A DNA stretch of 15,219 nucleotides from Candidatus Bathyarchaeota archaeon. GTDB taxonomy: Archaea; Thermoproteota; Bathyarchaeia; Bathyarchaeales; DTEX01. Position numbers and translations under genes: made by a program. Below, in pieces: positions 7,158 to 13,406 of the stretch. Under the pieces are notes generated by a model, which was not told where the DNA came from, did not search any database, and worked only from the letters and a program-made list of their open reading frames with translations. The stretch is taken from NCBI GenBank assembly GCA_021158305.1, contig JAGGUU010000061.1, positions 1 to 15,219 of the forward strand. Reading direction: 5' to 3'. Position 1 is the stretch's first letter. Every line of letters starts with the position of its first letter.

Positions 7158-8099
7158 TCATCCGTTAACTATTCTCTCGGTTCCCTTTAATGAAGGCTTC
7201 GAACAATACGCTCTGCATTCTACTCCTCCATCTTGGAAAGCCTCAGCCATCGCCTTCGCCACATCTCCTGCAGAGATTTTCGTTGAATCAACAACCGCGA
7301 TGACTGTTGGTCCAGCTCCGCTTATCGTGACACCGGCGGCCCCAGCGTCTAAGGCTGCCTTCTTCACATCTTCATAGCATGGAATAAGCTTTTTTCTAAA
7401 GGGCTCAGCGATCGCATCCATCATTCCATGTCCAATCATCTCAATATTTCCAAGGTGAAAACCCGCTACGATATACGCGGCGTTTTGAATGTTTAAAACG
7501 GCGCTTTTGAGAGGTATAGAACGTGGTAGAATAGATCTGGCGGTAGCCGTTTTGTTTTCAGATATCTTAATTATCGGCATGGCTAAGGCTATTTGGAGAT
7601 TCGGGGGAGGATTAAGTCGAACGACATCTATTAAATCATTACATGTTCGTACAATCGTGAAACCTCCTAGAATCGAGGCTGCAACGTTGTCTGCATGGGC
7701 TGCTCCGGCAGCCGCAATCTCTCCAAGCGCGGCCCACCTAACTATCTCGTTTCTTGATAATCCAAGGTTCAAAAGCTCGTTGAGTCCATAAGCACATGCC
7801 GCTGCCGACGCTCCGCTACTTCCAAGCCCCATGCCCAACGGTATGCCTTTATGCAGGTGAATTTTGACGCCGACATCTTTATTCTCAAGGAGTCTCTTAG
7901 CTACAAGGCCAGCCGTGTTTTTATTTGGGCTCTTTGGAACTCTTTCAGCTCCAATTCCTGTCACCTCAATTTTTATTTCTCCGTCGGTGAGCTCTAGAGT
8001 GACTGTGTCATAGAAAGCTTCAAGAGCTAAACCAAAGGAATCGAATCCGGAACCAAGATTTGCAGAGCTACACGGAGACCTGATTTTTATGCTTTGCAT
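7158..8099 (-). CDS. thrB: Homoserine kinase (GHMP family)
   Basis: ThrB phosphorylates homoserine with ATP to O-phosphohomoserine, the substrate of threonine synthase. The protein opens with IRSPCSSANLGSGFDSFGLAL, the usual GHMP N-terminus. It has the phosphate-binding motif IPLGMGLGSSGASAAA at 86-101 and the C-terminal glycine-rich motif GVTISGAGPTVIAV. The length of 313 residues is normal for archaeal homoserine kinases. I chose ATG 8099 because the family N-terminus starts there and GAGAAGG precedes it. An in-frame GTG at 8144 would add 15 unconserved residues, yet it sits about 27 nt from a TATA-like box and could be a leaderless start. No threonine synthase or homoserine dehydrogenase is nearby. 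It heads the thrB - pdxA - PIN operon. Confidence 0.95.
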   Translation of the reverse strand: MQSIKIRSPCSSANLGSGFDSFGLALEAFYDTVTLELTDGEIKIEVTGIGAERVPKSPNKNTAGLVAKRLLENKDVGVKIHLHKGIPLGMGLGSSGASAAACAYGLNELLNLGLSRNEIVRWAALGEIAAAGAAHADNVAASILGGFTIVRTCNDLIDVVRLNPPPNLQIALAMPIIKISENKTATARSILPRSIPLKSAVLNIQNAAYIVAGFHLGNIEMIGHGMMDAIAEPFRKKLIPCYEDVKKAALDAGAAGVTISGAGPTVIAVVDSTKISAGDVAKAMAEAFQDGGVECRAYCSKPSLKGTERIVNG

Positions 8100-8165
8100 A
8101 ACCTTCTCACATTGGAAATGAGTGAATGAAGAAAATCTATCCACACAATCTTAAAAATCTTCTAC

Positions 8166-8177
8166 AAAAATATAAAT
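8166..8177 (-). promoter_or_regulatory. TATA-like box for the thrB-pdxA-PIN operon
   Basis: The minus strand reads ATTTATATTTTT, one of the clearest TATA boxes in the window. The predicted transcript start is near 8145, giving a leader of about 45 nt to ATG 8099, or a leaderless GTG 8144. Confidence 0.5.
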
Positions 8178-8222
8178 TGTTTCGGTGGCTCTAGCAACGG
8201 TCGGATAAGGATACCCTGCGCA

Positions 8223-8498
8223 TCATAGCTTAGAGATGTAAGCCTTCGTCTCTCCATCTTTCCTTACGATTCTCAGTTTGCACTCTGTTGTGAGCACCTG
8301 TATGGTGTCTCCATTACGTTTAATCTCTATTCCCTCATCAATTACTGGTTCAGAGTCGACATTTAGCGTTGTAAGGTTTGGGCTTCTCCAGATGATTTCG
8401 TATCCGGTCGATGTCTTCTTAATCGTGAAGCCGCCGAAGATCTCGTAAGAAAATTCTTGAGCCTCAGGCTCTTTCTTCTTTTTACCGAACAGCCTCAT
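8223..8498 (-). CDS. Small conserved-looking protein of unknown function
   Basis: I do not recognise this 91-residue protein. It begins with a basic patch (MRLFGKKKKE), then alternates short hydrophobic strands and polar turns (FGGFTIKKT, YEIIWRSP, IQVLTTECKLRIV, AYISKL), so it is probably a small, mostly beta protein. No signal peptide or membrane segment is seen. The coding case is good: AAAGGAG lies 8 nt before ATG 8498 and a TATA-like CTTAAATTT sits a further 30 nt upstream. It is transcribed in the same direction as thrB, but 123 nt and a separate promoter lie between them, so it is probably its own unit. Confidence 0.6.
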   Translation of the reverse strand: MRLFGKKKKEPEAQEFSYEIFGGFTIKKTSTGYEIIWRSPNLTTLNVDSEPVIDEGIEIKRNGDTIQVLTTECKLRIVRKDGETKAYISKL

Positions 8499-8505
8499 TT
8501 TGGAA

Positions 8506-8513
8506 TCTCCTTT
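8506..8513 (-). promoter_or_regulatory. Ribosome binding site of the 91-residue protein
   Basis: The minus strand reads AAAGGAGA, ending about 7-8 nt before ATG 8498. It is among the strongest such sites here and is the main support for the small gene. Confidence 0.5.
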
Positions 8514-8534
8514 GCATTAAAAGGATCCTGTAAA

Positions 8535-8543
8535 CTTAAATTT
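8535..8543 (-). promoter_or_regulatory. TATA-like box for the 91-residue protein
   Basis: The minus strand reads AAATTTAAG, with predicted initiation near 8513 and a leader of about 15 nt including the AAGGAG site. The remainder of the 8499-8771 spacer shows only short frames without start signals and a weak 6-bp hairpin. Confidence 0.35.
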
Positions 8544-8771
8544 TTTGCTAATTATTCAAGGATCATATCCTTTAGGGCTGAGCCACATAGAGTCTTATGA
8601 AACTCTAAAGAATGATAACTCCAAGAAAAATACTACATTTTACTTTACTGTGGTATTCTTCACAGGGATGTGAGTCCATGCTTAATGATCAAAATTAGAC
8701 ATGTTTGGTCTATCGGTCTTTTAGAGGATAAAGAGAAATGTCTACGGAGCTAAGAAGGCATATTAACAAAC

Positions 8772-8945
8772 CTAGATCTCCTCATCCACCCACTCAAAAA
8801 TACGTTCCTCTATAAACGCGAAGACTCCTTCTGGAATAAGTTTTATGGCCAATATTTCCCATCCATCCGAGGAGACAAGCTCAAGCAGCTTAATAGCTTC
8901 GTCCCAGTTTAGTTCGCTTAAGTTCAGCATGCCGATGTTATTCAT
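8772..8945 (-). CDS. Mini-protein with GWEI motif, unknown function
   Basis: The product is 57 residues, acidic, with the pattern LNWDEAIKLLELVSSDGWEILAI followed by a hydrophobic strand and an acidic C-terminus. The core recalls the LNELGAEGWELV signature of DUF4177-type small proteins (helix, then Gly-Trp-Glu and a strand), but the match is weak. The start is ATG 8945, preceded by GGTGGTGA; two in-frame GTG codons just upstream are possible alternatives. It lies 35 nt downstream of another mini-gene whose product has a similar helix-GW-strand plan, so the two may be a tandem duplication or partners. Function is unknown. Confidence 0.5.
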   Translation of the reverse strand: MNNIGMLNLSELNWDEAIKLLELVSSDGWEILAIKLIPEGVFAFIEERIFEWVDEEI

Positions 8946-8980
8946 ATTCACCACCCCGAGGAATCCGAAAAGACGAAGAC

Positions 8981-9136
8981 TCAGAATTCACCTCTCCTGT
9001 CTTCCAGCAGCATTATTCTTTCAATGTTCCACCCAGTCTTTTTGATCATGCCGAGTATTTTCTCAATCTCTTCTCTCCTTTGCTCGGAGGAATCCACGTA
9101 GCTTAATTCTATCAGGCATATCATTTTCGGCTTCAT
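8981..9136 (-). CDS. 51-residue mini-protein, possible paralogue of its neighbour
   Basis: This short frame starts at ATG 9136 (or ATG 9124) and ends with TGA at 8981-8983. It reads MKPKMICLIELSYVD, a charged helix (SSEQRREEIEKILGMIKK), then TGWNIERIMLL and an acidic tail. The plan is strand, amphipathic helix, Gly-Trp, strand, matching the next mini-protein, which has LNLSELN, an amphipathic helix and DGWEILAIKLI. No clear ribosome binding site precedes ATG 9136, and the open frame continues about 18 codons upstream without a normal start, so the start is uncertain. A TATA-like TTTTTAAAC lies about 60-70 nt upstream. Function is unknown. Confidence 0.42.
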   Translation of the reverse strand: MKPKMICLIELSYVDSSEQRREEIEKILGMIKKTGWNIERIMLLEDRRGEF

Positions 9137-9196
9137 TTCTTCATCGTAGAAAATAATTTCACAAGAGAAATGTATAGGATACTGTGTTTATCCAAA

Positions 9197-9207
9197 CTGT
9201 TTAAAAA
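9197..9207 (-). promoter_or_regulatory. TATA-like box for the mini-protein pair
   Basis: The minus strand reads TTTTTAAACAG, predicting initiation near 9176 and a leader of about 40 nt to ATG 9136. Candidate only. Confidence 0.3.
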
Positions 9208-9237
9208 CTGGATTTTTCTCAAGAAATATCCACTTCT

Positions 9238-9269
9238 GTCTAAACTTCAGCATTCTAAACCGTCTAAAT
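9238..9269. promoter_or_regulatory. Three short repeats upstream of the HTH-Roadblock gene
   Basis: GTCTAAAC (9238), TTCTAAAC (9253) and GTCTAAAT (9262) are near-copies lying 40-70 bp upstream of a TATA-like TTTTATTG at 9308-9315. They lie between the divergent mini-gene pair and the HTH gene and could be an operator for the encoded winged-helix protein. Low certainty in AT-rich DNA. Confidence 0.2.
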
Positions 9270-9344
9270 TCTCCATGTTGAAAAATGGATTTAATCTTAC
9301 ATAGATCTTTTATTGAAGGCCAAAAAATACATTGATGAAGAGGC

Positions 9345-9950
9345 TTGTCATCCTATTACGAGAAGAAAATTCTTAAAGTTTTAGAAGAAAGCAAAGATGG
9401 GCTGACTACGGTAAGCATAGCGGAAAAAGCCAACATCAGCAAGACAACAGCGTTGAAGTATCTTGCATCCTTGAAGGCTGCTGGAAAGATTGACTACATA
9501 GAAGTAGGCCCAGCTAAGCTTTGGAGAGTAACTCCCACCCAAGAGATCGGTCTTAAAAGAGCCTCAACAAGTAAGAAGAGAAAAGTAAGGCTGATACTCG
9601 AGGAGTTCAAGGAAATAGCCGGGTTGTTAGGGTCGGCCGTGGTGGATAATGACGGACTGACTATTTTCGCCGATTTGCCTTGGAGCAAAAAGCCAGAAAG
9701 GATAGGCTCAATAATATCCCGTCTCCTCCAGCTGGCTAACAGATCCGCAGAAGAAGCCGACATCGGCCAGTTAAAGAATGTAATTCTAGAGGGGGAGAGA
9801 GGTCGAATAGTTGCTTGCAACGAGGGAAATTTTCTCCTAATAGCTTTCAGCAACAAAGAAGCGGCTCTTGGAATGATCAAGATCGAGATTGAAGAATCCG
9901 CAAAGAAAATAAAGAAGCTTCTAAATCTCGATTCTCCATCAGATGTATAG
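9345..9950 (+). CDS. Winged-helix plus Roadblock/LC7 domain regulator
   Basis: The 201-residue protein has two parts. Residues 1-66 form a winged helix-turn-helix: helices around LKVLEES and VSIAEKANISKTTALKYLASLKAAGKI, then a wing ending in LWRV. Residues about 82-195 match the Roadblock/LC7 (MglB-like) fold: ILEEFKEIAGLLGSAVVDNDGLTIFADL, a long helix, a central strand NVILEGERGRIVACNEGNFLLIAF, and a C-terminal helix ending SAKKIKKLL. Roadblock domains usually dimerise and regulate small Ras-like GTPases, so a DNA-binding fusion is noteworthy. No cysteine cluster or membrane segment is seen. The start is TTG 9345, since a stop lies just upstream in frame and no ATG is available; GAGG immediately before it is very close, so the transcript may be almost leaderless. 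Convergent with the SpoIIM-like gene. Confidence 0.75.
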   Translation: MSSYYEKKILKVLEESKDGLTTVSIAEKANISKTTALKYLASLKAAGKIDYIEVGPAKLWRVTPTQEIGLKRASTSKKRKVRLILEEFKEIAGLLGSAVVDNDGLTIFADLPWSKKPERIGSIISRLLQLANRSAEEADIGQLKNVILEGERGRIVACNEGNFLLIAFSNKEAALGMIKIEIEESAKKIKKLLNLDSPSDV

Positions 9951-9982
9951 GCTACGCTATAAGATTCCGAGACGTATTATCA

Positions 9983-10660
9983 TTAGATTGGAGCAATTTT
10001 GGAGGCCGATGTGATGAGAGCCATCTCTATGACTGCCCCTGCTAGGAGGAAGATAGCGCATAATGAAATATACTTCACCGCGTTTATCATTTCAATCTTA
10101 AGCCCTCTATATCCATACTTTATGATGAAGAAAGAGAGCCATATACTCTCCGAAATGGCTAGACTATAGGATATATATTCCAGCCATGCATGAGGGCAAG
10201 CCATTACCATCAAGAATAGAAAGAGCGGATTATGTCCTTGAACACGGCTCAGTGCAGCTAAAAACCTCCCAGTCGAATAAAGAACATAGAAACCCCCCGC
10301 TGGGCCCACGAATGGAATGAACATTGCAAGGCAGTACATCATATTGTTTCCGAAGATAAGTTGAATTCCCGCTATTTGGAGGATCTCCTCAATCTCATTA
10401 AATTTGCTAATCCTATCCTGTGCTTCCGCCTCTTCGATTTTTGCTAATGTTCCGAAACAAGTAGCAAGCATGCATAGAAGAAATATGAATGAAGCTAGTA
10501 TGAGCCGTCTTCTTAAAGGTGCCACGCGTAATAGTTCTCTTTCTCTTTTCTTGGCTATGTCTCGACGCACTTCCTGTGGTAAAGGCGCACCGCAGTTTGG
10601 GCAGAACTTTGCTTCTTCGTCTTCTGGAAGCTTCATGCCACACCTAACACAGTAGGGCAT
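9983..10660 (-). CDS. Zinc-ribbon SpoIIM-like membrane protein
   Basis: The protein starts with a compact zinc ribbon, with Cys4-x2-Cys7 and Cys20-x2-Cys23 (CVRCG and CPNCG), then a basic stretch (31-52) and four or five membrane segments at about 53-73, 108-130, 145-170 and 195-217. The block FGNNMMYCLAMFIPFVGP at 103-120 and PHAWLEYISYSLAISES at 156-172 resemble the N-rich and PHGxxE signatures of SpoIIM/DUF95 proteins. Those are widespread integral membrane proteins of unclear role outside sporulation. The ribbon should face the cytoplasm. 225 residues in all. It lies 46 nt downstream of the HypE-like gene in the same direction and may be co-transcribed. The ribosome site before ATG 10660 is weak. 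Confidence 0.75.
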   Translation of the reverse strand: MPYCVRCGMKLPEDEEAKFCPNCGAPLPQEVRRDIAKKRERELLRVAPLRRRLILASFIFLLCMLATCFGTLAKIEEAEAQDRISKFNEIEEILQIAGIQLIFGNNMMYCLAMFIPFVGPAGGFYVLYSTGRFLAALSRVQGHNPLFLFLMVMACPHAWLEYISYSLAISESIWLSFFIIKYGYRGLKIEMINAVKYISLCAIFLLAGAVIEMALITSASKIAPI

Positions 10661-10706
10661 TCAGATCATCGCTAAATGATTCTATCCCGCATGCTGAAAA
10701 GTTTTT

Positions 10707-11729
10707 CTAAAGTTTGACGCCGCTTCTTTCAAGTGCTACCCAGAGATGATCCGATACCGGCCTAACCAGCTTTTCAACTCTGCCATTCTCTCTTACGAGA
10801 AGGCGTTCTTGAGGATTCTCTAAGAATTCCCCGATTACTTCAGCTCTTATTCCCTCTTTCTTCAATCCCTCTACTATTTCATCAGTCATTTCTGGATTAG
10901 CGGAGATGAGAAGAGCTCCGGATCCTATCAGTTGTAGAGGATCAATGTTAAGAAGCCTACATATCTCGTATGTTTCCCGAGCTACTGCTATTCTCTCCTC
11001 AAGTATCTTAACGCCTAAACCCGAAGCGTCAGCCATCTCATGTACTCCACCAGCCACCCCGCCTTCAGTTGGGTCATGCATCGCTGTAACACCGCCAATA
11101 CTAAAGGCTAGAATCGCATCTTTCACGACGCTTATATTATCATAAAACTTCATGGCTGATTGGAGAAGATCTTCATCAATCCTCTCTTTGAGATAGTTGT
11201 AGGCTTCAGACGCCAATATGGCTGTGCCTTCTATTCCAGCTCCCTTAGTTAAGATCAGCTTGTCTCCGACGTGTGCTCCTCCAGAAGTTACGTATCTTCC
11301 ATCTTCAGCTATACCCATCGCACATCCAATGATCACTGGTCTATCAAGTCCCGGAGTAACCTCAGTATGTCCACCTATCACGGCTACGCCTAAATTCTTA
11401 GCGGCTTCATTTATCTGGCTTGTTATCTTATCAACGGTATCCTCCGTGGAATTCTCAGGTAAAAGAATACATGAAGAAAAGAAAATAGGCGGCACGCCGA
11501 AGGTTGCAACATCATTCGCATTTATATTCACTGCGAGCCAGCCTATTCTCTCCAGCGCTCCGGTTATTGGATCCATTGAAGAAACTAGAATTTCCTTTCC
11601 AACCTTAATGACTGATCCGTCTTCGCCTAACGCCGGCCCGAGAAGTACCTCATTTCTCTCGGCACCTAACCGTCTGAAAACTATCCTTTTTAAAGTTTCA
11701 GCCGGAATTTTACCCTTTGCAAGTTTCAT
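10707..11729 (-). CDS. HypE-like AIR-synthase-related protein
   Basis: The 340-residue protein belongs to the PurM/HypE/SelD/ThiL ATP-binding superfamily. Landmarks are LGPALGEDGSVI near residue 30, INANDVATFGVPPIFFSSCILLP at about 69-91, GGHTEVTPGLDRPVIIG, and HDPTEGGVAGGVHEMADASG in the C-terminal domain. The last one is typical of HypE and of its archaeal AIR-synthase-related paralogues. HypE dehydrates carbamoyl groups on its own C-terminal cysteine to make cyanide for NiFe hydrogenases. This protein ends in RSGVKL without the PRIC-type cysteine tail, so it is not expected to do that chemistry, and no hyp genes are nearby. The true substrate of these paralogues is unknown. ATG 11729 has GAGG 8-12 nt upstream; a TATA-like stretch near 11750-11757 leaves almost no leader. 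Confidence 0.88.
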   Translation of the reverse strand: MKLAKGKIPAETLKRIVFRRLGAERNEVLLGPALGEDGSVIKVGKEILVSSMDPITGALERIGWLAVNINANDVATFGVPPIFFSSCILLPENSTEDTVDKITSQINEAAKNLGVAVIGGHTEVTPGLDRPVIIGCAMGIAEDGRYVTSGGAHVGDKLILTKGAGIEGTAILASEAYNYLKERIDEDLLQSAMKFYDNISVVKDAILAFSIGGVTAMHDPTEGGVAGGVHEMADASGLGVKILEERIAVARETYEICRLLNIDPLQLIGSGALLISANPEMTDEIVEGLKKEGIRAEVIGEFLENPQERLLVRENGRVEKLVRPVSDHLWVALERSGVKL

Positions 11730-11856
11730 TTCCGCCGTCCTCTTTAGGTGATATTTTAGTAGTAAAGCGCAGAATTGTGATAAGATCTGGATCCAATTTA
11801 AGATTATTCCTTGCAGAGAGATTGGATAATGGTTCGGAAGAGAAAGGAAAACAAGA

Positions 11857-11866
11857 TTTAATTATT
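11857..11866 (+). promoter_or_regulatory. TATA-like box ahead of the RNA-like island
   Basis: TTTAATTATT lies about 26 bp upstream of 11889, the first base of a GC-rich stretch closed by a 6-bp stem. The position suits an archaeal promoter for a short RNA. Confidence 0.3.
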
Positions 11867-11888
11867 CCAATAAAATAATGCTTTTACT

Positions 11889-11954
11889 GGTGGGTGATGA
11901 CAGATCTGACCCTGCTGAGCCTCCATGATGTAGATCTTGAGTGTGGAGCCCACC
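11889..11954 (+). ncRNA. Candidate small RNA, C/D-box-like
   Basis: In the 354-bp AT-rich spacer 11752-12083 this stretch stands out at nearly 60% G+C. It is closed by GGTGGG (11889-11894) and CCCACC (11949-11954). Inside it are GTGATGA (box C consensus) at 11894-11900, CTGA (box D') at 11915-11918, ATGATGT (C'-like) at 11925-11931, and spacers of 14, 6 and 12 nt, as in archaeal C/D sRNAs. The expected final CTGA is missing; TGGA occupies 11944-11947. A degenerate guide RNA or another structured RNA is possible. The rest of the spacer, to the epimerase gene, holds no feature I can support other than that gene's ribosome site. Confidence 0.3.
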
Positions 11955-12070
11955 GCCCTATATTATAAGCCCACTCATTATTGTATAAGTAGCCTTTGCG
12001 TTGTTCCGTAAAGCTTTATCTATTTTGCTAATGAGTTATCTGCTAAACTAGCGTTTTTCATTCATGTTAT

Positions 12071-12076
12071 AGGTGG
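12071..12076 (+). promoter_or_regulatory. Ribosome binding site fixing a GTG start
   Basis: AGGTGG with a 7-nt spacer to GTG 12084 supports the non-ATG start of the AGE-family gene. Confidence 0.5.
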
Positions 12077-12083
12077 GTTTAAG

Positions 12084-13259
12084 GTGAGAAAAAGCAGAGT
12101 TAAGGAATTATATAACCTTTATAAATATTGTCTCCTTGATGATGTTATTCCTTTCTGGATGAAGAACTCCTTAGATAAGAAGTATGGCGGCTATCTTCAT
12201 TTTCTGGACAGGAAGGTCAAGGTCTTCGGCACGGACAAGGCTATGTGGCTGGAATGCCGCGAAATGTGGCTTTTCTCGAAAATATACAACATTATAGAAC
12301 CTAAGAGAGAATGGCTCGAAGCCTCAAAGATAGGATACGAATTCATAACTGAGCATGGCTTCGATGCTGACGGGCGGATGTTCTTTTTAGTCACCCGGGA
12401 TGGAAAACCTTTGAGAAAGAGGCGATATTTGTTTACTGAATGCTTCGGAGTTATGGCGATGACTGAATACTATAAAGCATCTGGGAATAAAGAGGCTCTG
12501 AAGAGAGCTAGAGAGACCTATAGGCTAATAATAGACTTATACAAGAAGCCGGGAAGCCTCCCGCCTAAGATTATCCCTGAAACAAGAGTTATGAAGAGCC
12601 TCGCCATGCCAATGATGCTCATCTGTATATCCCAAGAAATAAGAGAGGTTGATCGAAACCCACTTTACAGGGAAGTAATCGATGAAGCCCTAAGAGAGAT
12701 ACTCAATCATTTCATGAAAGGGGATTTAAGGATTCTGCTTGATAATGTTGGAGCCAACGGTGAGGCTATGCTGAATATACCTGAGGGTAGACTGGTCTGT
12801 CCGGGACATAACATAGAAGTTGCGTGGTTCTTGGTTCATGAAGGCTTAAGCAGGAATGATCATGCTCTCATCGATACGGGCCTAAAAATAATCGATTGGG
12901 CTCTGGAGATAGGGTGGGATAGAATGTATGGTGGGCTCTATTACTTCGTTGATGTAAAAGGGAAACCTTTGACAATGCTCGAATGGGATATGAAGCTCTG
13001 GTGGCCTCATACGGAGGCTCTCTATGCTCTTCTATTAGCCCATCAAATAACTGGAGAGGAGAAGTATCTCATATGGTACGAGAAGGTTCACGAGTGGGCA
13101 TTCAATCATTTCCCGGATTCCATCTATGGAGAATGGTATGGCTATCTGCATAGGGACGGAACGATTTCGACAACTCTTAAGGGGTCCATGTGGAAGGGTC
13201 CATTTCATCTGCCAAGAGCTCTTCTTCAAGGCATGAAGATTTTAGAAAATATGATGTAA
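12084..13259 (+). CDS. AGE-family sugar 2-epimerase
   Basis: This 391-residue protein belongs to the N-acylglucosamine 2-epimerase / cellobiose 2-epimerase family, (alpha/alpha)6-barrel enzymes that epimerise or isomerise sugars, such as GlcNAc to ManNAc or glucose to mannose units. The family's active-site elements are present: RxMW-like ECREMW at 57-62, PGHNIEVAW at 240-248 with His242 and Glu245, WWPHTEALYA at 306-315 with His309 and Glu311, and PFHLPRAL at 373-380 with His375. Bacterial AGE enzymes usually carry WWPQ; the His here may bear on specificity. It starts at GTG 12084. It has no signal peptide and is probably cytoplasmic. It stands alone between the RNA-like island and a strong inverted repeat. 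The substrate cannot be read from the sequence. Confidence 0.9.
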   Translation: MRKSRVKELYNLYKYCLLDDVIPFWMKNSLDKKYGGYLHFLDRKVKVFGTDKAMWLECREMWLFSKIYNIIEPKREWLEASKIGYEFITEHGFDADGRMFFLVTRDGKPLRKRRYLFTECFGVMAMTEYYKASGNKEALKRARETYRLIIDLYKKPGSLPPKIIPETRVMKSLAMPMMLICISQEIREVDRNPLYREVIDEALREILNHFMKGDLRILLDNVGANGEAMLNIPEGRLVCPGHNIEVAWFLVHEGLSRNDHALIDTGLKIIDWALEIGWDRMYGGLYYFVDVKGKPLTMLEWDMKLWWPHTEALYALLLAHQITGEEKYLIWYEKVHEWAFNHFPDSIYGEWYGYLHRDGTISTTLKGSMWKGPFHLPRALLQGMKILENMM

Positions 13260-13270
13260 CAGGTTAAATA

Positions 13271-13275
13271 TTTTT
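13271..13275 (+). terminator. T-run after the AGE-family gene
   Basis: TTTTT, in the context AAATATTTTTAG, begins 12 bp after the TAA of the epimerase gene. Oligo-U tracts end transcription in many archaea. Candidate only. Confidence 0.3.
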
Positions 13276-13285
13276 AGCCAGGGTG

Positions 13286-13351
13286 GAAGTGGAGAGGTTA
13301 AAGCTGAAAGGCGCTCAGCCACTGCAACAGTAGCTTTAACCTCTCCACTTC
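13286..13351. repeat. Perfect 20-bp inverted repeat with three-way-junction loop
   Basis: The left arm at 13286-13305 (GAAGTGGAGAGGTTAAAGCT) has an exact complement at 13332-13351. The 26-nt interior divides cleanly into GAAA, a GGC/GCC mini-hairpin (13310-13320) and an ACTG/CAGT mini-hairpin (13321-13331). Either strand can therefore fold as a long stem topped by two small stems. It lies between convergent genes. It may be a structured RNA, a bidirectional transcript end, or a palindromic mobile or recombination element. Confidence 0.7.
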
Positions 13352-13363
13352 TTAGGTTGGCTT

Positions 13364-13390
13364 CTCACCCCATAGCTCTTTCGGGGTGAG
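13364..13390. repeat. 8-bp GC-rich hairpin near the pilin-like gene end
   Basis: CTCACCCC (13364-13371) and GGGGTGAG (13383-13390) are exact complements around an 11-nt loop. The hairpin starts 12 bp beyond the large inverted repeat and 16 bp beyond the stop of the minus-strand gene ending at 13407. It may mark that gene's transcript end, or be a second module of the same structured element. Confidence 0.5.
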
Positions 13391-13406
13391 CGTGAGAGAT
13401 CCGCGC

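Noticed and set aside
8612..8698. A 28-codon frame and another of 23 codons on the other strand in the 8499-8771 spacer
   Set aside because: Neither has a ribosome site or a recognisable sequence pattern.
11218..11751. Long open frame opposite the HypE-like gene
   Set aside because: It mirrors a clearly coding strand with strong family motifs; its translation is low-complexity Ser/Pro/Ile-rich and has no start signals.
11897..11968. A 23-codon frame, ATG to TAA, with GGTGGG upstream
   Set aside because: It uses CTG leucine codons heavily, unlike its neighbours, the spacing to the GGTGG is very short, and the composition is better explained by a small RNA.
13277..13351. The 5' part (GCCAGGGTGG then GAGGTTAAAGC) recalls the first half of a class II tRNA
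   Set aside because: No T-arm, no GTTCGAAT-type loop and no 3' strand to pair with the acceptor; the long palindrome explains the bases better.
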